The notes: generated by a model from the letters alone, not told the origin. DNA of 64,000 nucleotides from Pectobacterium carotovorum (GCF_900129615.1 NZ_FQWI01000008.1:62001-126000), one strand, 5' to 3'; counted from the first letter of the stretch, positions 38,322 to 49,555 are shown. Numbers and translations: made by a program.

Positions 38322-39174
38322 GCATCCTTACTAATCGAAAACCAATATCCGGCATGAAGAAACCGGGCGTATGCAAATCGCAGCTTGCCAGACTGTGCGT
38401 CCGCTCCAGATAACTTCCACCGCAAAAGTAGTACATGGTTTTGCCCCCCTCCACCGCATAAGACTCATTCAGCCACTCGGATACGTTGCCGCTCATGTCG
38501 TAAATCCCCAGTGAATTGGGGCGCTTCGACGCCACAGGCACCGTGCCGAACGACGGTGAATCAGAGGGAAAGTGCGCCACGCGCTCCGGCTGTTCGCTGC
38601 CCGCATAGCGCTGGCCGTAGGTGGCTTCCGCCAGCCCCTTATGTCCGCCTCTGGCTGCAACCTGCCATTCAGCCAGCGTTGGCAAGCGGTAACCCAAAGC
38701 TTGTGGGTTCTCGCGTATGAGTTTGTCGTTATCGTCCTCTGGCACACGCTTCAACGTCTTACCGTCAATCGTGAGGTAATAGGGTTGCAACTGCTGTCGT
38801 TCGCTAAGCGCATTGGCAAAAATCACCGCATCCCACCACGACACATTCGTGACAGGATGAAGGCCGCCATCCTGCTCAGGCGGTAAGCAATCTTCAAAGG
38901 TAGCGCCATTGCAACCACCGCTTAACTGATAACCGTGCGCATCCGCCCATTCTTGCAACGCATGGTACTGTCGATAGGTAATTTCCGTTTTCGTCATGGC
39001 AAAAGACGCGACAGACGTATTAGCATGGGCGGCATAATCTTCCGCACCAAAGACAGAGCCCACATAGAAATTACCGCCGTTGACGATAACGTCATCAGAG
39101 GCAGAGTTCGCCCCCTGAGCGGCTAAAATGGGAAAGAGGCAGCATATTACAGCGATAAAATTCGTCTTCAGCAT
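38308..39174 (-). CDS. carF: CarF, carbapenem self-resistance protein with FGE-like fold
   Basis: 288 residues: signal peptide (FIAVICCLFPILAAQGANS) then a formylglycine-generating-enzyme/sulfatase-modifying-factor fold: VNGGNFYVGS, MTKTEITYRQY, NVSWWDAVIFANAL, YRLPTLAEWQVAARGG, GIYDMSGNVSEWLNE and GFRLVR in the standard order. It acts with CarG in periplasmic self-resistance. The fold is read from the sequence; formylglycine chemistry is not implied. It overlaps carE by 7 bp. Confidence 0.88.
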   Translation of the reverse strand: MLKTNFIAVICCLFPILAAQGANSASDDVIVNGGNFYVGSVFGAEDYAAHANTSVASFAMTKTEITYRQYHALQEWADAHGYQLSGGCNGATFEDCLPPEQDGGLHPVTNVSWWDAVIFANALSERQQLQPYYLTIDGKTLKRVPEDDNDKLIRENPQALGYRLPTLAEWQVAARGGHKGLAEATYGQRYAGSEQPERVAHFPSDSPSFGTVPVASKRPNSLGIYDMSGNVSEWLNESYAVEGGKTMYYFCGGSYLERTHSLASCDLHTPGFFMPDIGFRLVRMLDGK

Positions 39175-39446
39175 GGCGATACAGGTTCAATTTCGAGGTT
39201 AGAGAGTGGAACTGAGCAGCAAGGCAGAATATAGCCGTCAGCAATATCGCGACGCGAAATTCCACCGGAATGATCCATACTGACGCTGCCGGACGCCAGA
39301 CGCACTTTGCACACACCGCAGTAACCAGAGGCACAGCGATAAGGCAGCTCGACACCAGCTTCATACGCGGCACTCAGGACGCTTTCATCCTCAGACACCG
39401 GAAAACCGATAGTGGTATCACGAATATGGCAGTGAAATTTTGACAT
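39168..39446 (-). CDS. carE: CarE, 2Fe-2S ferredoxin of the carbapenem cluster
   Basis: 92 residues. The plant-type 2Fe-2S motif is complete: CASGYCGVC plus a distal cysteine (PCCSVP). It probably passes electrons to CarD or CarC; it raises carbapenem yield rather than being strictly required. Its start codon overlaps the last base of carD's stop. Confidence 0.92.
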   Translation of the reverse strand: MSKFHCHIRDTTIGFPVSEDESVLSAAYEAGVELPYRCASGYCGVCKVRLASGSVSMDHSGGISRRDIADGYILPCCSVPLSNLEIEPVSPC

Positions 39447-40576
39447 TACATCCCTCCCACAAGACGTCGCAGTAACTCCTTCTGCAAGAGTTTATTTTCC
39501 TTTTTGAATGTTGCTGAGGCAACCGCGTTCTCTTCGATCCGGCGGAGTAAATAGGGCAACGACTTGTCGAGTGGACCGTAAGGCAGGTATTTGCAGACGC
39601 GAAAACCGGTTTTCAGTAGTGAATAAGTGATATGATCGCCTAGTCCATAAAGCTGCCCTACCCAGATATGCTTCGCACGTAACGGCTCGCTCTTCATAAT
39701 CAATGCGAGGCTTTCCTCATTGTGCGTGGCAAAAAACGGCGCGATTCGATCTAAGCGTTGTGCAATATAGTCCACTGCAGCGTTATAACTACGGTCAGTT
39801 TCCTGCTTGGTTGAAAAACAACAAGTCCCGCCGTTCACTCTTTTCTCTTCTTCCAGATAAGCACCACGCACAACTTTCACCCCAAGCAGGAAGCCATCGT
39901 TGCATGCACGTTGATAACACTCGTCCAGGAAACGCAGTTGGTCCTTAAGATAAAATTGCAGTGTCAGCGTGATAACCGCACTATCGCGGTTAAACTCGCG
40001 CATCATGTCCAGAACCAAGCTGTCTACCGCAGGCTGAATCGCGGTCTGCTCCGCGTCAACCATCACACGCACGCCATGAGAACGGGCATAGTCGAATAGG
40101 TGTGAGAAACGCGCAACGATCCGTGACCACGCGCTAGCGGATACTTCATCCAGCGCGAATCCTTCGCTTTGTCGGGCATATACAGCTACGCTGCCTAGGG
40201 ACGATGGCTTGATTACAACAAAAGGCAAGCTATCCGTTTGTTGCGACATCTCGATAAGGCGTAGCGTGTTCTCCATCGCATTATCGAATTGCACTTCATC
40301 ATTTTCCCCTTCAACGGCATAATCCAATACGCAGGCAATGCCAGAGCGCGCCAAAAAGGTTGCCGTGCTCTGAACTTCTTCCAAAGTTTCCCCACCAAAG
40401 TAAATACTGTTCACTAGCGAAAAAAGGCGTCCTCTAGGCCGCGCGAGGAATTTTTTCAACGTAAAAAGTGACAGTCTGCGTGTCAGCCTGTGCGTCAGCG
40501 TTGCTGTCGCACAGTATTTGAAAAACAGTGTCCTTGACGTGTAACGGTTATAGATAGCGTAAAGATCGTTATGCAT
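39446..40576 (-). CDS. carD: CarD, proline-dehydrogenase-like enzyme
   Basis: 376-residue FAD enzyme of the PutA proline-dehydrogenase TIM-barrel type: VMVDAEQTAIQPAVDSLVL, GVKVVRGAYLEEEKR and the C-terminal FRVCKYLPYGPLD with the substrate-binding arginine/lysine region of the family (RR in LPYLLRRIEENA). It oxidises proline to pyrroline-5-carboxylate, the precursor for the CarB reaction. It lies between carC and carE in the usual order. Confidence 0.93.
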   Translation of the reverse strand: MHNDLYAIYNRYTSRTLFFKYCATATLTHRLTRRLSLFTLKKFLARPRGRLFSLVNSIYFGGETLEEVQSTATFLARSGIACVLDYAVEGENDEVQFDNAMENTLRLIEMSQQTDSLPFVVIKPSSLGSVAVYARQSEGFALDEVSASAWSRIVARFSHLFDYARSHGVRVMVDAEQTAIQPAVDSLVLDMMREFNRDSAVITLTLQFYLKDQLRFLDECYQRACNDGFLLGVKVVRGAYLEEEKRVNGGTCCFSTKQETDRSYNAAVDYIAQRLDRIAPFFATHNEESLALIMKSEPLRAKHIWVGQLYGLGDHITYSLLKTGFRVCKYLPYGPLDKSLPYLLRRIEENAVASATFKKENKLLQKELLRRLVGGM

Positions 40577-40630
40577 GATGGTTCCAGATCCATATCAATC
40601 CGGCACGTTTTCGCGCCGGAATCATGAGAG

Positions 40631-42219
<1,589 letters not shown>

Positions 42220-42221
42220 AG

Positions 42222-43733
42222 TTAGTCCTTTTTAATCAGTTCTTTAAGCTGAGATGGCGTCACATCTGTAATGGAGAGGTGGCCACGGAGGAAGGCTTGA
42301 TAAACACGGTAGGTAAAGCGACTTTTGGTCTGGTAGTTATCAACCGTTGACCCGAGAACATTAGCGAATGCCTGATTAACGGAGGAACCTTCGTGAATGC
42401 CGATTTTCTTGCGCCAAACAATGTCTTTCGGCAGCAATTGCAGAGAATCGGCGTATTCACGCAGGATGTTTTTGACTTCGTTGTCGTAAATCTTGTAATC
42501 AGGATTTAGCGAATGGCATAGCGTGATTAAGGAATGGCTCCAGAAGGGGTGGCGAATATCAATACCGTAATGGGAAGCCCCTTGAGTGGAAAATTCACCT
42601 GTCCAACGCGTACGATACACTTGCTCGGCAAGAAGCTGATTCGGGTTTTCATAATGTGTTCCCGGTTTCAGTATGCCGCCAAAGAGCAAGTCGGAACCGT
42701 AACCGGTGAGCATACAAGACACCTGTCCCTCAGCCTGACGATACACATTGAACAATCCCGATTGAATTTCAGCAGATAAGCCGTCAAATATTTCGTTGTA
42801 ATAGATGGATTCAATGATGCCGTTGATCACTTCGGCTTCAGACAGAATTTTCACCTGATGACGTGTACCGAGCGCATCGGCAACCTGCTGAGAAAATTCA
42901 AACTCGTTGCTGAGTTCCGTGCCAATCGAATACGTATTTAAGTGCTTGAAATGACGGCTAGCAAGTGCCGTCACCAAACTTGAATCCAGCCCGCCGGATA
43001 AGGGAATACCTACGGTATCAAAGCGGGGCGCCAAATCCTCAAGCGGCGCATTAAGGTAGCGCTCAATCAATGCCAGCAGCGGTTCACGCGGAAGCGCTAA
43101 CAATTGGTTGCTGGCGGGTGTGGTCAGCGTGCGGCTTTCAACGAAAGAATACCCTTCGCTATCGTGCGTAAGGACGTGCACCGCACCCGGTTTAAGACGC
43201 TGCGCATTTTTCACCGGCGTATAGGTATCCGCCCGCATCAGCGACTGACACACCAACGCCTCCTCTTCAAACCACAGCGTATTCTCACCTTCTGCCGCAG
43301 TCACCAGCTTCAAGCTGTTGGTCACCCAGGTTTTTTTTCCCTGTACAACATGAACCGGCGAGAAACCACGCGACTCGGTGATCACCGTCAATTCGCCGTT
43401 TGGTTCATCAATGAAAAAGCAGAAATCACCTTCAGCCAGCGCCAGTGCATTCGCTCCCAGACGCGTGAACAGCAACGCTAACAGCTCGGCATCATTTGCC
43501 AGATAAGCCTCGCCTTCCCACACGCCGGCCAATCCGCTCAGAAACGTCCGATTGTACAGCGAGCCTATTAGGTAGGCCGATCCTCTTTCCATCTCACACT
43601 TCTGATAATGGCCATTCTGTTCGATAAAAAGATAGCCATTAGATAATGCTTCGCCCTTTCCGTCGAAGTCGCGTTGGATATTATTTATATCGGCATCGGA
43701 ACCTTTATAAACAACGCAAAAACTATTGCTCAC
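42222..43733 (-). CDS. carA: CarA, carbapenam synthetase
   Basis: 503 residues with a GTG start at 43733, matching the known CarA start ([10 protein letters not shown]) and placing an AAGGTAAGG ribosome-binding site upstream; the frame itself is open from 43790. It resembles asparagine synthetase B but uses the ATP-binding PP-loop [16 protein letters not shown] (about 244-259) to adenylate carboxymethylproline and close the beta-lactam ring. The N-terminal glutaminase-like domain lacks the catalytic Cys1. It is first of the car biosynthetic operon. Confidence 0.97.
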   Translation of the reverse strand: MSNSFCVVYKGSDADINNIQRDFDGKGEALSNGYLFIEQNGHYQKCEMERGSAYLIGSLYNRTFLSGLAGVWEGEAYLANDAELLALLFTRLGANALALAEGDFCFFIDEPNGELTVITESRGFSPVHVVQGKKTWVTNSLKLVTAAEGENTLWFEEEALVCQSLMRADTYTPVKNAQRLKPGAVHVLTHDSEGYSFVESRTLTTPASNQLLALPREPLLALIERYLNAPLEDLAPRFDTVGIPLSGGLDSSLVTALASRHFKHLNTYSIGTELSNEFEFSQQVADALGTRHQVKILSEAEVINGIIESIYYNEIFDGLSAEIQSGLFNVYRQAEGQVSCMLTGYGSDLLFGGILKPGTHYENPNQLLAEQVYRTRWTGEFSTQGASHYGIDIRHPFWSHSLITLCHSLNPDYKIYDNEVKNILREYADSLQLLPKDIVWRKKIGIHEGSSVNQAFANVLGSTVDNYQTKSRFTYRVYQAFLRGHLSITDVTPSQLKELIKKD

Positions 43734-43846
43734 AGTAATAACCCTTACCTTAATAACGACATGAGAGAAAATAATGTTTAAATCCGTCACATATCATAGA
43801 AAAGGTAAATACAAATATTAACCGTGTAAAAGTTCAGCTAACGAGT

Positions 43847-43883
43847 TTCTTTTAGATAGGGAGTTACTATTCTTTTGGATAGG
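43847..43883. promoter_or_regulatory. Two-turn direct repeat upstream of carA, candidate CarR site
   Basis: TTCTTTTAGATAGG (43847-43860) and TTCTTTTGGATAGG (43870-43883) match at 13 of 14 positions and start 23 nt apart, about two helical turns. They lie 114-150 nt upstream of the carA start. CarR is known to bind the carA upstream region; the repeat is a natural candidate but has no lux-box dyad. Confidence 0.5.
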
Positions 43884-43920
43884 TTCCCATCTCAACAAAG
43901 ATGAATAGAAATTCATCATC

Positions 43921-44655
43921 CTAGCGAGATTCCATATGCTTCATCACTACAGGTTCACAAGGGGAATTGAAAAGATTTAACTCAAGTGCTTTAGTTATAG
44001 CATGGCGGGAATTGATAACGTCCAACTTTCTGACTGAATTGTTAATGTGGAATTTAACGGTAACCTCACTAATACCTAATATACGGGAAACCTCTTTATA
44101 AGTTCGTCCACTACTAACAAGGAAAAGCACTTCGGTTTCACGCGGGGAGAGTAAGGCATTCCTTGAGCTATCGGGGGGCTTGGCTTGATCTTTGATAGCT
44201 CGCTGGTAAGCCATTACTTTTTCATGTACATTCACTAGCAGCATCTGCAAATCATTTTCATGGCTCTTCATACACTTTTCAAAATCTGCATCTTCCAAAT
44301 GGTTAGCTATACTCAGCGTCGCTACATTATTATCATGGTCGTGTAAGACAAAGGTATAACCTGAACTTATATCGTGCTGTACGGAAGAAATAAAAACATC
44401 CTGATTCTTAGCTCTTAGCGTAACAAGATCGTTATCATCCCAGGAAAACGGCGTAATACGCGCTAATGAGGCAACGATTATAGGATCACTTAAGAACATC
44501 TCTTTTTTTAGATATTCATTCATCCACGCTTCTGGATAGTTAGAAATAATATAGGGATGACTGGTAGAGGTTTTGCTCATCATGAAATAAGAAAACCATA
44601 CGTCCCCAACTCCTTTCAACTTCCTTTTTATAAACGAATGGATTTCGTGATCCAT
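43921..44655 (-). CDS. carR: CarR, LuxR-type quorum-sensing activator
   Basis: 244 residues: N-terminal acyl-homoserine-lactone-binding domain (about 20-165, with the conserved Trp and Asp residues in YPEAWMNEYLKKEMFLSDPI) and a C-terminal GerE/LuxR helix-turn-helix (LLSPRETEVLFLVSSGRTYKEVSRILGISEVTVKFH). It activates carA-H when N-(3-oxohexanoyl)-homoserine lactone is bound. No frameshift or stop is seen, unlike the cryptic clusters of some strains. Confidence 0.93.
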   Translation of the reverse strand: MDHEIHSFIKRKLKGVGDVWFSYFMMSKTSTSHPYIISNYPEAWMNEYLKKEMFLSDPIIVASLARITPFSWDDNDLVTLRAKNQDVFISSVQHDISSGYTFVLHDHDNNVATLSIANHLEDADFEKCMKSHENDLQMLLVNVHEKVMAYQRAIKDQAKPPDSSRNALLSPRETEVLFLVSSGRTYKEVSRILGISEVTVKFHINNSVRKLDVINSRHAITKALELNLFNSPCEPVVMKHMESR

Positions 44656-45097
44656 ATTACACCCTCTTACCGACTTTGCTCAATGATAAAAAACTATCTC
44701 CCAAAGAGTAAATGTAATTATTTTTAGTTATACAGAATATAATCATTAATATCTAACAGGGACGAAAAATATCAATTAACACACAAATAGTCAACATTTT
44801 ATACACATATTTTCCGCGATTAATAATTAATATCGTTATTATATATATAATTATTATTTCCCTCAGATGAATAATATTAACACTATTATTGTTCGTTATT
44901 TATCCTATGACATACACAGCTTGATATTGTGCAAAATTCAAACACACAGCCTAAGGAAAGGCTACATACCAATAGACACAGGCATTTTTTCGTGAGGGCA
45001 GCCAGAGCGTGTTCAGAAACGAACAAGAAAGGAAGTGAAAAAATAGCACCGGGCGCAGAAACCACACGCCCGATGCTAATACGGCTATCGTAGAGAC
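44656..45097. other. AT-rich upstream region of carR
   Basis: 442 bases without a credible gene. About 44690-44940 is strongly AT-rich, as in many LuxR-regulator promoters. The part near 45037-45076 is the terminator of the next operon. No lux-box or IS remnant was recognised. Confidence 0.6.
45037..45076 (-). terminator. Intrinsic terminator of the alkaline phosphatase/ABC operon
   Basis: On the minus strand a 10-bp stem (GCATCGGGCG / CGCCCGGTGC with one mismatch) is followed by TATTTTTTC. It lies 22 nt after the permease stop. Confidence 0.85.
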
Positions 45098-46519
45098 TTA
45101 CTCACCACGTAGCGCCGTAGCTGGAGATTGACGGTAAGACAGCATCGCGGGGATGGTGAGTACCACGGCGGCGACCAGCAACAGGAGCAGGACGAAGTGG
45201 ATATCCTCCCATTCCAGCGTCACCGGCAGGACGAAGCCGCTTTTCTCGCTCATCACCACTGCAATTGCACGGGCAGCAAGATAACCCAGACCGACGCCCA
45301 GCAGCACGCCGACGCTCACCAGCGACATCAACCCGCTCCAAATCAGCGTGAAAATACCGTAGCGCGGTGCGCCAAAGGCACGGAGTGCGCCAATCTGTTT
45401 CTGCCGCTGCCGCAGGTGGATAACCGCCACCATCGCCACCGCGACACCGACTAACCCCTGCGTACCCAGCGAGATATAGGTCAGTAGTTCACGAATATCG
45501 CCCAGCATCGAGTAAAGCTTCACCAGCACTTCGCCGGGGAACACCGCCAGCGTCGTGTTGCTGCGGTACAGCGAACGCAGTTGATAAGCGCCAGCGATCG
45601 TTTTCGGTTTAACGACAATCGCGGGCAAACCAGCCTGATGCGCGTGCCCGTGAGCTTCTGCTTCGCCGTGCTCGTCATCGTGTGGAGCCGTTACCGGTTG
45701 AGCGACAGCAGCATGATGATCATCACTTTCCGCGCCTTCCGCTGGATGCACGTCGTTGTGATGCTCATCGGCATGCGCGGTTTCATCATGCGCATGGTCG
45801 CCATGTTCACTTTCATGATCATGTTCTCCCTCATGCTCATGCGCGCCATGATCATGATCGGCATGCTCATTATGGTCGTGATCATCGTCCGCACCATGCG
45901 GTGGATGGATACCGTGTACTCGCCACACCGCGTTCACTGGTACCAGAATCGCTTTATCCCACGCGCTGCCGTCAGCAGGCAAAACACCGACTACGGTGTA
46001 GGTGACGTCATCGTGCGCGTGCGCCCCTTCCGTCCCCACCTGACCATGAATTGGGCTAAATGTACTCCCAACCGTCAGCCCCGTTTGCGCCCCCACCACG
46101 GCTTCAAAGCCGTCGTTGAACACACGTCCGGCGGTGAGTTGTCGCTTACCGTTATCCGTGACCAGTGGCGGCGTGGTGCCGACAATCGGCATCCCCTGAT
46201 AAAAATCACCAAACGCAACCGGTGCCGCCCAGGCGACCAGCGGGTTCTTCTCCAGATCGGTCAACACCTGCGCGGGAACCAACGTCAGCGCCGACGGTTG
46301 CAGAAACACGGACGACAGCACCAACTGGGTTTCACTCCCCGGCGCACCGATCACCAGATCGAAACGGTCAGCTGCTTTGGCGCTGCCCATGCGCAGCGCC
46401 CTTTCCTGCAAGCTCACTGAAATACTTAACGCTGTCGCCGTCGCGATCAGCAACACCACGACCAGCACACCCGGCCAGAGCCGACGCCAGTCGACCCAGA
46501 TAAGACGCCAAGGAATCAT
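45098..46519 (-). CDS. MacB/FtsX-type ABC permease with a histidine-rich loop
   Basis: 473 residues. A membrane helix near 14-35, a MacB-like periplasmic domain, then an insertion at about 202-294 with roughly 26 histidines mixed with Asp and Glu, then three helices of the FtsX domain (about 345-370, 395-415, 440-460). The His/Asp/Glu block suggests zinc or nickel binding outside the membrane. It is translationally coupled (4-bp overlap) with the ATPase gene. Related Zur-regulated MacB-like operons exist in Pseudomonas (recollection, to be checked). The transported substrate is unknown. Confidence 0.8.
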   Translation of the reverse strand: MIPWRLIWVDWRRLWPGVLVVVLLIATATALSISVSLQERALRMGSAKAADRFDLVIGAPGSETQLVLSSVFLQPSALTLVPAQVLTDLEKNPLVAWAAPVAFGDFYQGMPIVGTTPPLVTDNGKRQLTAGRVFNDGFEAVVGAQTGLTVGSTFSPIHGQVGTEGAHAHDDVTYTVVGVLPADGSAWDKAILVPVNAVWRVHGIHPPHGADDDHDHNEHADHDHGAHEHEGEHDHESEHGDHAHDETAHADEHHNDVHPAEGAESDDHHAAVAQPVTAPHDDEHGEAEAHGHAHQAGLPAIVVKPKTIAGAYQLRSLYRSNTTLAVFPGEVLVKLYSMLGDIRELLTYISLGTQGLVGVAVAMVAVIHLRQRQKQIGALRAFGAPRYGIFTLIWSGLMSLVSVGVLLGVGLGYLAARAIAVVMSEKSGFVLPVTLEWEDIHFVLLLLLVAAVVLTIPAMLSYRQSPATALRGE

Positions 46520-47208
46520 GCGCGATCCTCCTGATACTGCGTGTCCGCCATGAGGCGTCCTTTTTCCAGTTGAATACGGCGCGACATCTGCGATGCCAGA
46601 CGTGCATCGTGCGTAATGGCAATAAGCGTCGCACGGCTATCGCGCGCCAGCGTCACCAGCAGATCGGCAATCTGTTCACCGCTCTGCGCGTCCAGACTGG
46701 CCGTCGGCTCATCGGCGACGATGATGTCCGGCTTGCTGAGCAAGGCTCTCGCGACGGCCACCCGCTGCTTCTCGCCGCGTGATAGCACTTCAATCGGACG
46801 TTTCGCGGTATCCAGCCCGACCTGCGCCAGCAGATCTGCCGCCCGCTGCCTGAGCGCTGCGGGGATCCGCCAGTGGTGAAACTGCGCGGGCAGTAAGACG
46901 TTCTCTATCGCACTCAGGCCGGGGAAAAGATGGAAATCCTGCATCACCAACCCGATGTGTTGTGCCCGCCAGCGGTCACGCTCCGCTTCGTTCATCTGCC
47001 AGATATCCTGCTTTTCCCACTGCACACAGCCCGTTCCGCTGTGATCCATCCCGGTGATGGCATTCACCAGCGTGGTCTTACCGGAGCCGGAAGGCCCCAT
47101 CACCGCGACCCGCTCGCCAGAACGAATAGACAACGCGGGAATATCCAGCACCGCCTCGGACGTATCGGGAAAGGTCACACTCAGGTGTTGAATCAATAAC
47201 TCAGCCAT
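46516..47208 (-). CDS. ABC transporter ATP-binding protein (MacB/LolD class)
   Basis: 230 residues with a complete ATPase: Walker A GPSGSGKTT, Q-loop VMQDFHLFPGL, the signature EVLSRGEKQRVAVARAL, Walker B IIVADEPTASLD and the H-loop ITHD. It is the LolD/MacB-like class that drives mechanotransmission rather than bulk uptake. It pairs with the His-rich permease downstream. Confidence 0.9.
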   Translation of the reverse strand: MAELLIQHLSVTFPDTSEAVLDIPALSIRSGERVAVMGPSGSGKTTLVNAITGMDHSGTGCVQWEKQDIWQMNEAERDRWRAQHIGLVMQDFHLFPGLSAIENVLLPAQFHHWRIPAALRQRAADLLAQVGLDTAKRPIEVLSRGEKQRVAVARALLSKPDIIVADEPTASLDAQSGEQIADLLVTLARDSRATLIAITHDARLASQMSRRIQLEKGRLMADTQYQEDRA

Positions 47209-47216
47209 CGGCGCTC

Positions 47217-47696
47217 CTAAAGGGTATCGAACGTGGCTTCACGCAGTCGCAGCAGGCTGACAAAACCCGTTTCAGGGTCGGTCCACGATCCGTGCTCCAG
47301 CACGCCTTCCACCTCAATCATGGTGTTGTTCTGTACGAAGGTCTGACGTTTGGCGAGGTAAACGACGAGGATATCTTCAGGCCAGTCCGCATCCGACGAA
47401 CAGAAGGGGCACAGCGCCATCGGCATTTTGGTTAATACAAAGAATTGTGACTCCGCCTTGAGCGGCGGTGCCATAAAGCCGCGCATCTTGACCCGTTTAC
47501 CGGAGAGCGCTTTGACGTCATTGGAGAATTCCAGACCCAGCACGCCATAAGAGGCGTACAGCTTATCGAAGGAGAGTTCAGACTGCGCGGCGTTTACCGG
47601 GGTGATGCCACCAAGGAGGAGGAGCACCAGCACCGCACGCAACCAAGAGAATAAAAGCGGGGTTACCCCCGCTTTGCTGCATTTCGCATTATTCAT
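47217..47696 (-). CDS. DUF3299-like secreted protein
   Basis: 159 residues with a signal peptide (LLFSWLRAVLVLLLLGGITPVNAA) and then a small domain containing LSGKRVKMRGFMAPP, LTKMPMALCPFCSSDADWPED and a CPFC motif that could bind metal or form a disulfide. It is probably periplasmic. The function is unknown; it lies between the alkaline phosphatase and the ABC genes in one operon, so a role in metal handling is plausible. Confidence 0.65.
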   Translation of the reverse strand: MNNAKCSKAGVTPLLFSWLRAVLVLLLLGGITPVNAAQSELSFDKLYASYGVLGLEFSNDVKALSGKRVKMRGFMAPPLKAESQFFVLTKMPMALCPFCSSDADWPEDILVVYLAKRQTFVQNNTMIEVEGVLEHGSWTDPETGFVSLLRLREATFDTL

Positions 47697-47708
47697 AGCG
47701 TCGTAGGA

Positions 47709-49454
47709 TTACTTTTTGTCCTGCGGTTTCACCGCCAGTGCATCAACAATCACCCGGAACAGATCGGTGTTTTCCATGTAACCACGGATACGCTCTGCGC
47801 CTGGGCCGCTTGCCTGGATCACCATATCGTCAACGGCATGAACGCCCGTATCGGAAGAGCGTGGCAGAATCCCTTCGCGGAATACCGCACCCTGCACTTT
47901 CTCGTAGGCTTTGTTGGCAACGTATTCATCTTTTTCGTTCTTGATAGCAGGAACGAACTGACCATCCAGTTTCGGACGGAACGTCTCGTAATAGTCAGGG
48001 AAGTTGTTGAAGAAAACGGCCAGACGTTTAGAAACGTTCAGGTCATCCGGATAGCCGTCTTTGTTGGCATCCTTATAGTTCGGGTAGCCCGCATCTTCAT
48101 ACACGCCAACCTTCTCACGCATCTCGGTGCCAGGCTTGTTGTCATCTACCGTACCGATGATAGACAGACCGTGCGTATGGTCGCCCGTCACGATAATCAT
48201 CGTATCCGGATTTTTCTCGGCAAATTTCTTGGCGATAGCGACAGACTGATCCAGCATGATGGTGTTAGTGAAGGCGCGTTCCCAATCAAGCGGGTGAGAC
48301 GCTTTGTCGATCAGTGCAGATTCCACCATCAGGAAGAAGCCGTCTTGGTTTTTGGACAGCACATCCAGCGCCGCCTGCGTCATGTCCGTCAGGTCAGGCT
48401 GGTTCGGGAATTTCTTGGCAACATCGTTTTTCAGGAAACGACGATCTATCACGCCATCCATGTTGCCAGTGTGGAACAGCCCCAGCAGCTTGGTGGCCTG
48501 TGCCGCGTTTTTCTTCAGTGAATCAGCATCGGTGACCAGTGAATAACCCGCCTGCTGGAATTTCTCAACGTAGTTGGTTTCGTCTTTACGCTTCGAGCCC
48601 GGTGTGCTTTTCGGCAGGAAGTAAGCAGAACCGCCGCCCAGCATGACGGTAGGCTGCACGTTGTAGAACATCTCGACGATTTCAGCTTTATCCGCACGGC
48701 GACGCGTGTGAGAGACAACTGCCGCTGGCGTGGCGTCCTGAAGTTCAGCATCGCTGACTACACCGACAGACATCTTGGTAGAACGGGTCAGCAGTTCACC
48801 CAGCGTTTCCTGCTTCGGGTGTTCCAGTGAATTTTTGCTACGGCTGACGTACACACCCAGTGCGTTCACACCGGATTTGTGGCCGGTCATGTAGGCGCTC
48901 ATGGTGTTGGCGCTGTCGGCCGCGATAGAGTCGGTACTGGACGTACCGGCAAACGCCATATATTGCAGGTCATCAATTGCCAGACGACCGTCGGCTTTCC
49001 CTTCCGTCACCCCTTTGGACAGGATGCGTGCGCCAGTACGGTGCGCAACGGACAGGCCATCGCCGATAAACAGAATCACGTTTTTGGCTTTACGCGTACC
49101 GGACGCCGAATAAACGTCCCAGTTCACCTGCGTCTTTTTGCCTTTGGCTTCCGCCTCTACCACATACTTGCCGGCTTCAGGCAGGCTTACGTCTCGCAGC
49201 CAGATCGTGGACGCGTTGCCGCCGTCTTCACGCTCAACAAACGAGGCCGTTTTGCCCAGCACCTGCTGGTAATCTTTGCCGTTGATCAGAATACGGATAT
49301 CTTCCGGCTTAAGAACTTCATCAAACTCGACTTTAAAATCGAATTTTCCGCCTGCCAGCATGGTGGCGCGGTCAATGGGATAAATAGCCTGAGCCTGCAC
49401 CATCCCCGGCAAAGCAGCAGAAATCAGTAAAGGCAGTAACCAGCGAGCTTTCAT
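47709..49454 (-). CDS. Alkaline phosphatase, secreted
   Basis: 581 residues: signal peptide (LLPLLISAALPGMVQAQ), an Ig-like N-terminal domain of about 100 residues, then an alkaline phosphatase domain: LFIGDGLSVAHR (metal-binding Asp), DSIAADSANTMSAYMTGHKS with the nucleophilic serine in DSANT, and IIVTGDHTHG metal ligands. It releases phosphate from organic phosphates in the periplasm and needs zinc. It is first gene of the operon with the ABC system. Its ribosome-binding site is inside a 10-bp hairpin (separate entry). Confidence 0.87.
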   Translation of the reverse strand: MKARWLLPLLISAALPGMVQAQAIYPIDRATMLAGGKFDFKVEFDEVLKPEDIRILINGKDYQQVLGKTASFVEREDGGNASTIWLRDVSLPEAGKYVVEAEAKGKKTQVNWDVYSASGTRKAKNVILFIGDGLSVAHRTGARILSKGVTEGKADGRLAIDDLQYMAFAGTSSTDSIAADSANTMSAYMTGHKSGVNALGVYVSRSKNSLEHPKQETLGELLTRSTKMSVGVVSDAELQDATPAAVVSHTRRRADKAEIVEMFYNVQPTVMLGGGSAYFLPKSTPGSKRKDETNYVEKFQQAGYSLVTDADSLKKNAAQATKLLGLFHTGNMDGVIDRRFLKNDVAKKFPNQPDLTDMTQAALDVLSKNQDGFFLMVESALIDKASHPLDWERAFTNTIMLDQSVAIAKKFAEKNPDTMIIVTGDHTHGLSIIGTVDDNKPGTEMREKVGVYEDAGYPNYKDANKDGYPDDLNVSKRLAVFFNNFPDYYETFRPKLDGQFVPAIKNEKDEYVANKAYEKVQGAVFREGILPRSSDTGVHAVDDMVIQASGPGAERIRGYMENTDLFRVIVDALAVKPQDKK

Positions 49455-49455
49455 T

Positions 49456-49492
49456 GTTATGTCCTTGGTTGCGTCATTTAGCAGGACATAAC
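49456..49492 (-). promoter_or_regulatory. Hairpin enclosing the ribosome-binding site of the alkaline phosphatase gene
   Basis: A perfect 10-bp inverted repeat, GTTATGTCCT and AGGACATAAC, separated by 17 nt and ending one base before the ATG at 49454. The Shine-Dalgarno AGGA is the start of the second arm, 7 nt from the start codon, so folding would hide it. The GTTATGT/ACATAAC halves also resemble a Zur operator half-site. Confidence 0.6.
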
Positions 49493-49555
49493 GTAGTTAC
49501 CTTTTTTTACAGTTTGATGAATTTCACCATAAATTATTTCACTTATAGCTAACCT

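Noticed and set aside
45581-46420. Long plus-strand frame of 279 codons with many methionine codons
   Set aside because: It is the reverse complement of the His/Asp/Glu-rich permease loop, whose codons (CAT, GAT) read as ATG and ATC on the other strand.
49493-49540. Pho box upstream of the alkaline phosphatase gene
   Set aside because: The best alignment gives only about 11 of 18 matches; too weak to claim.
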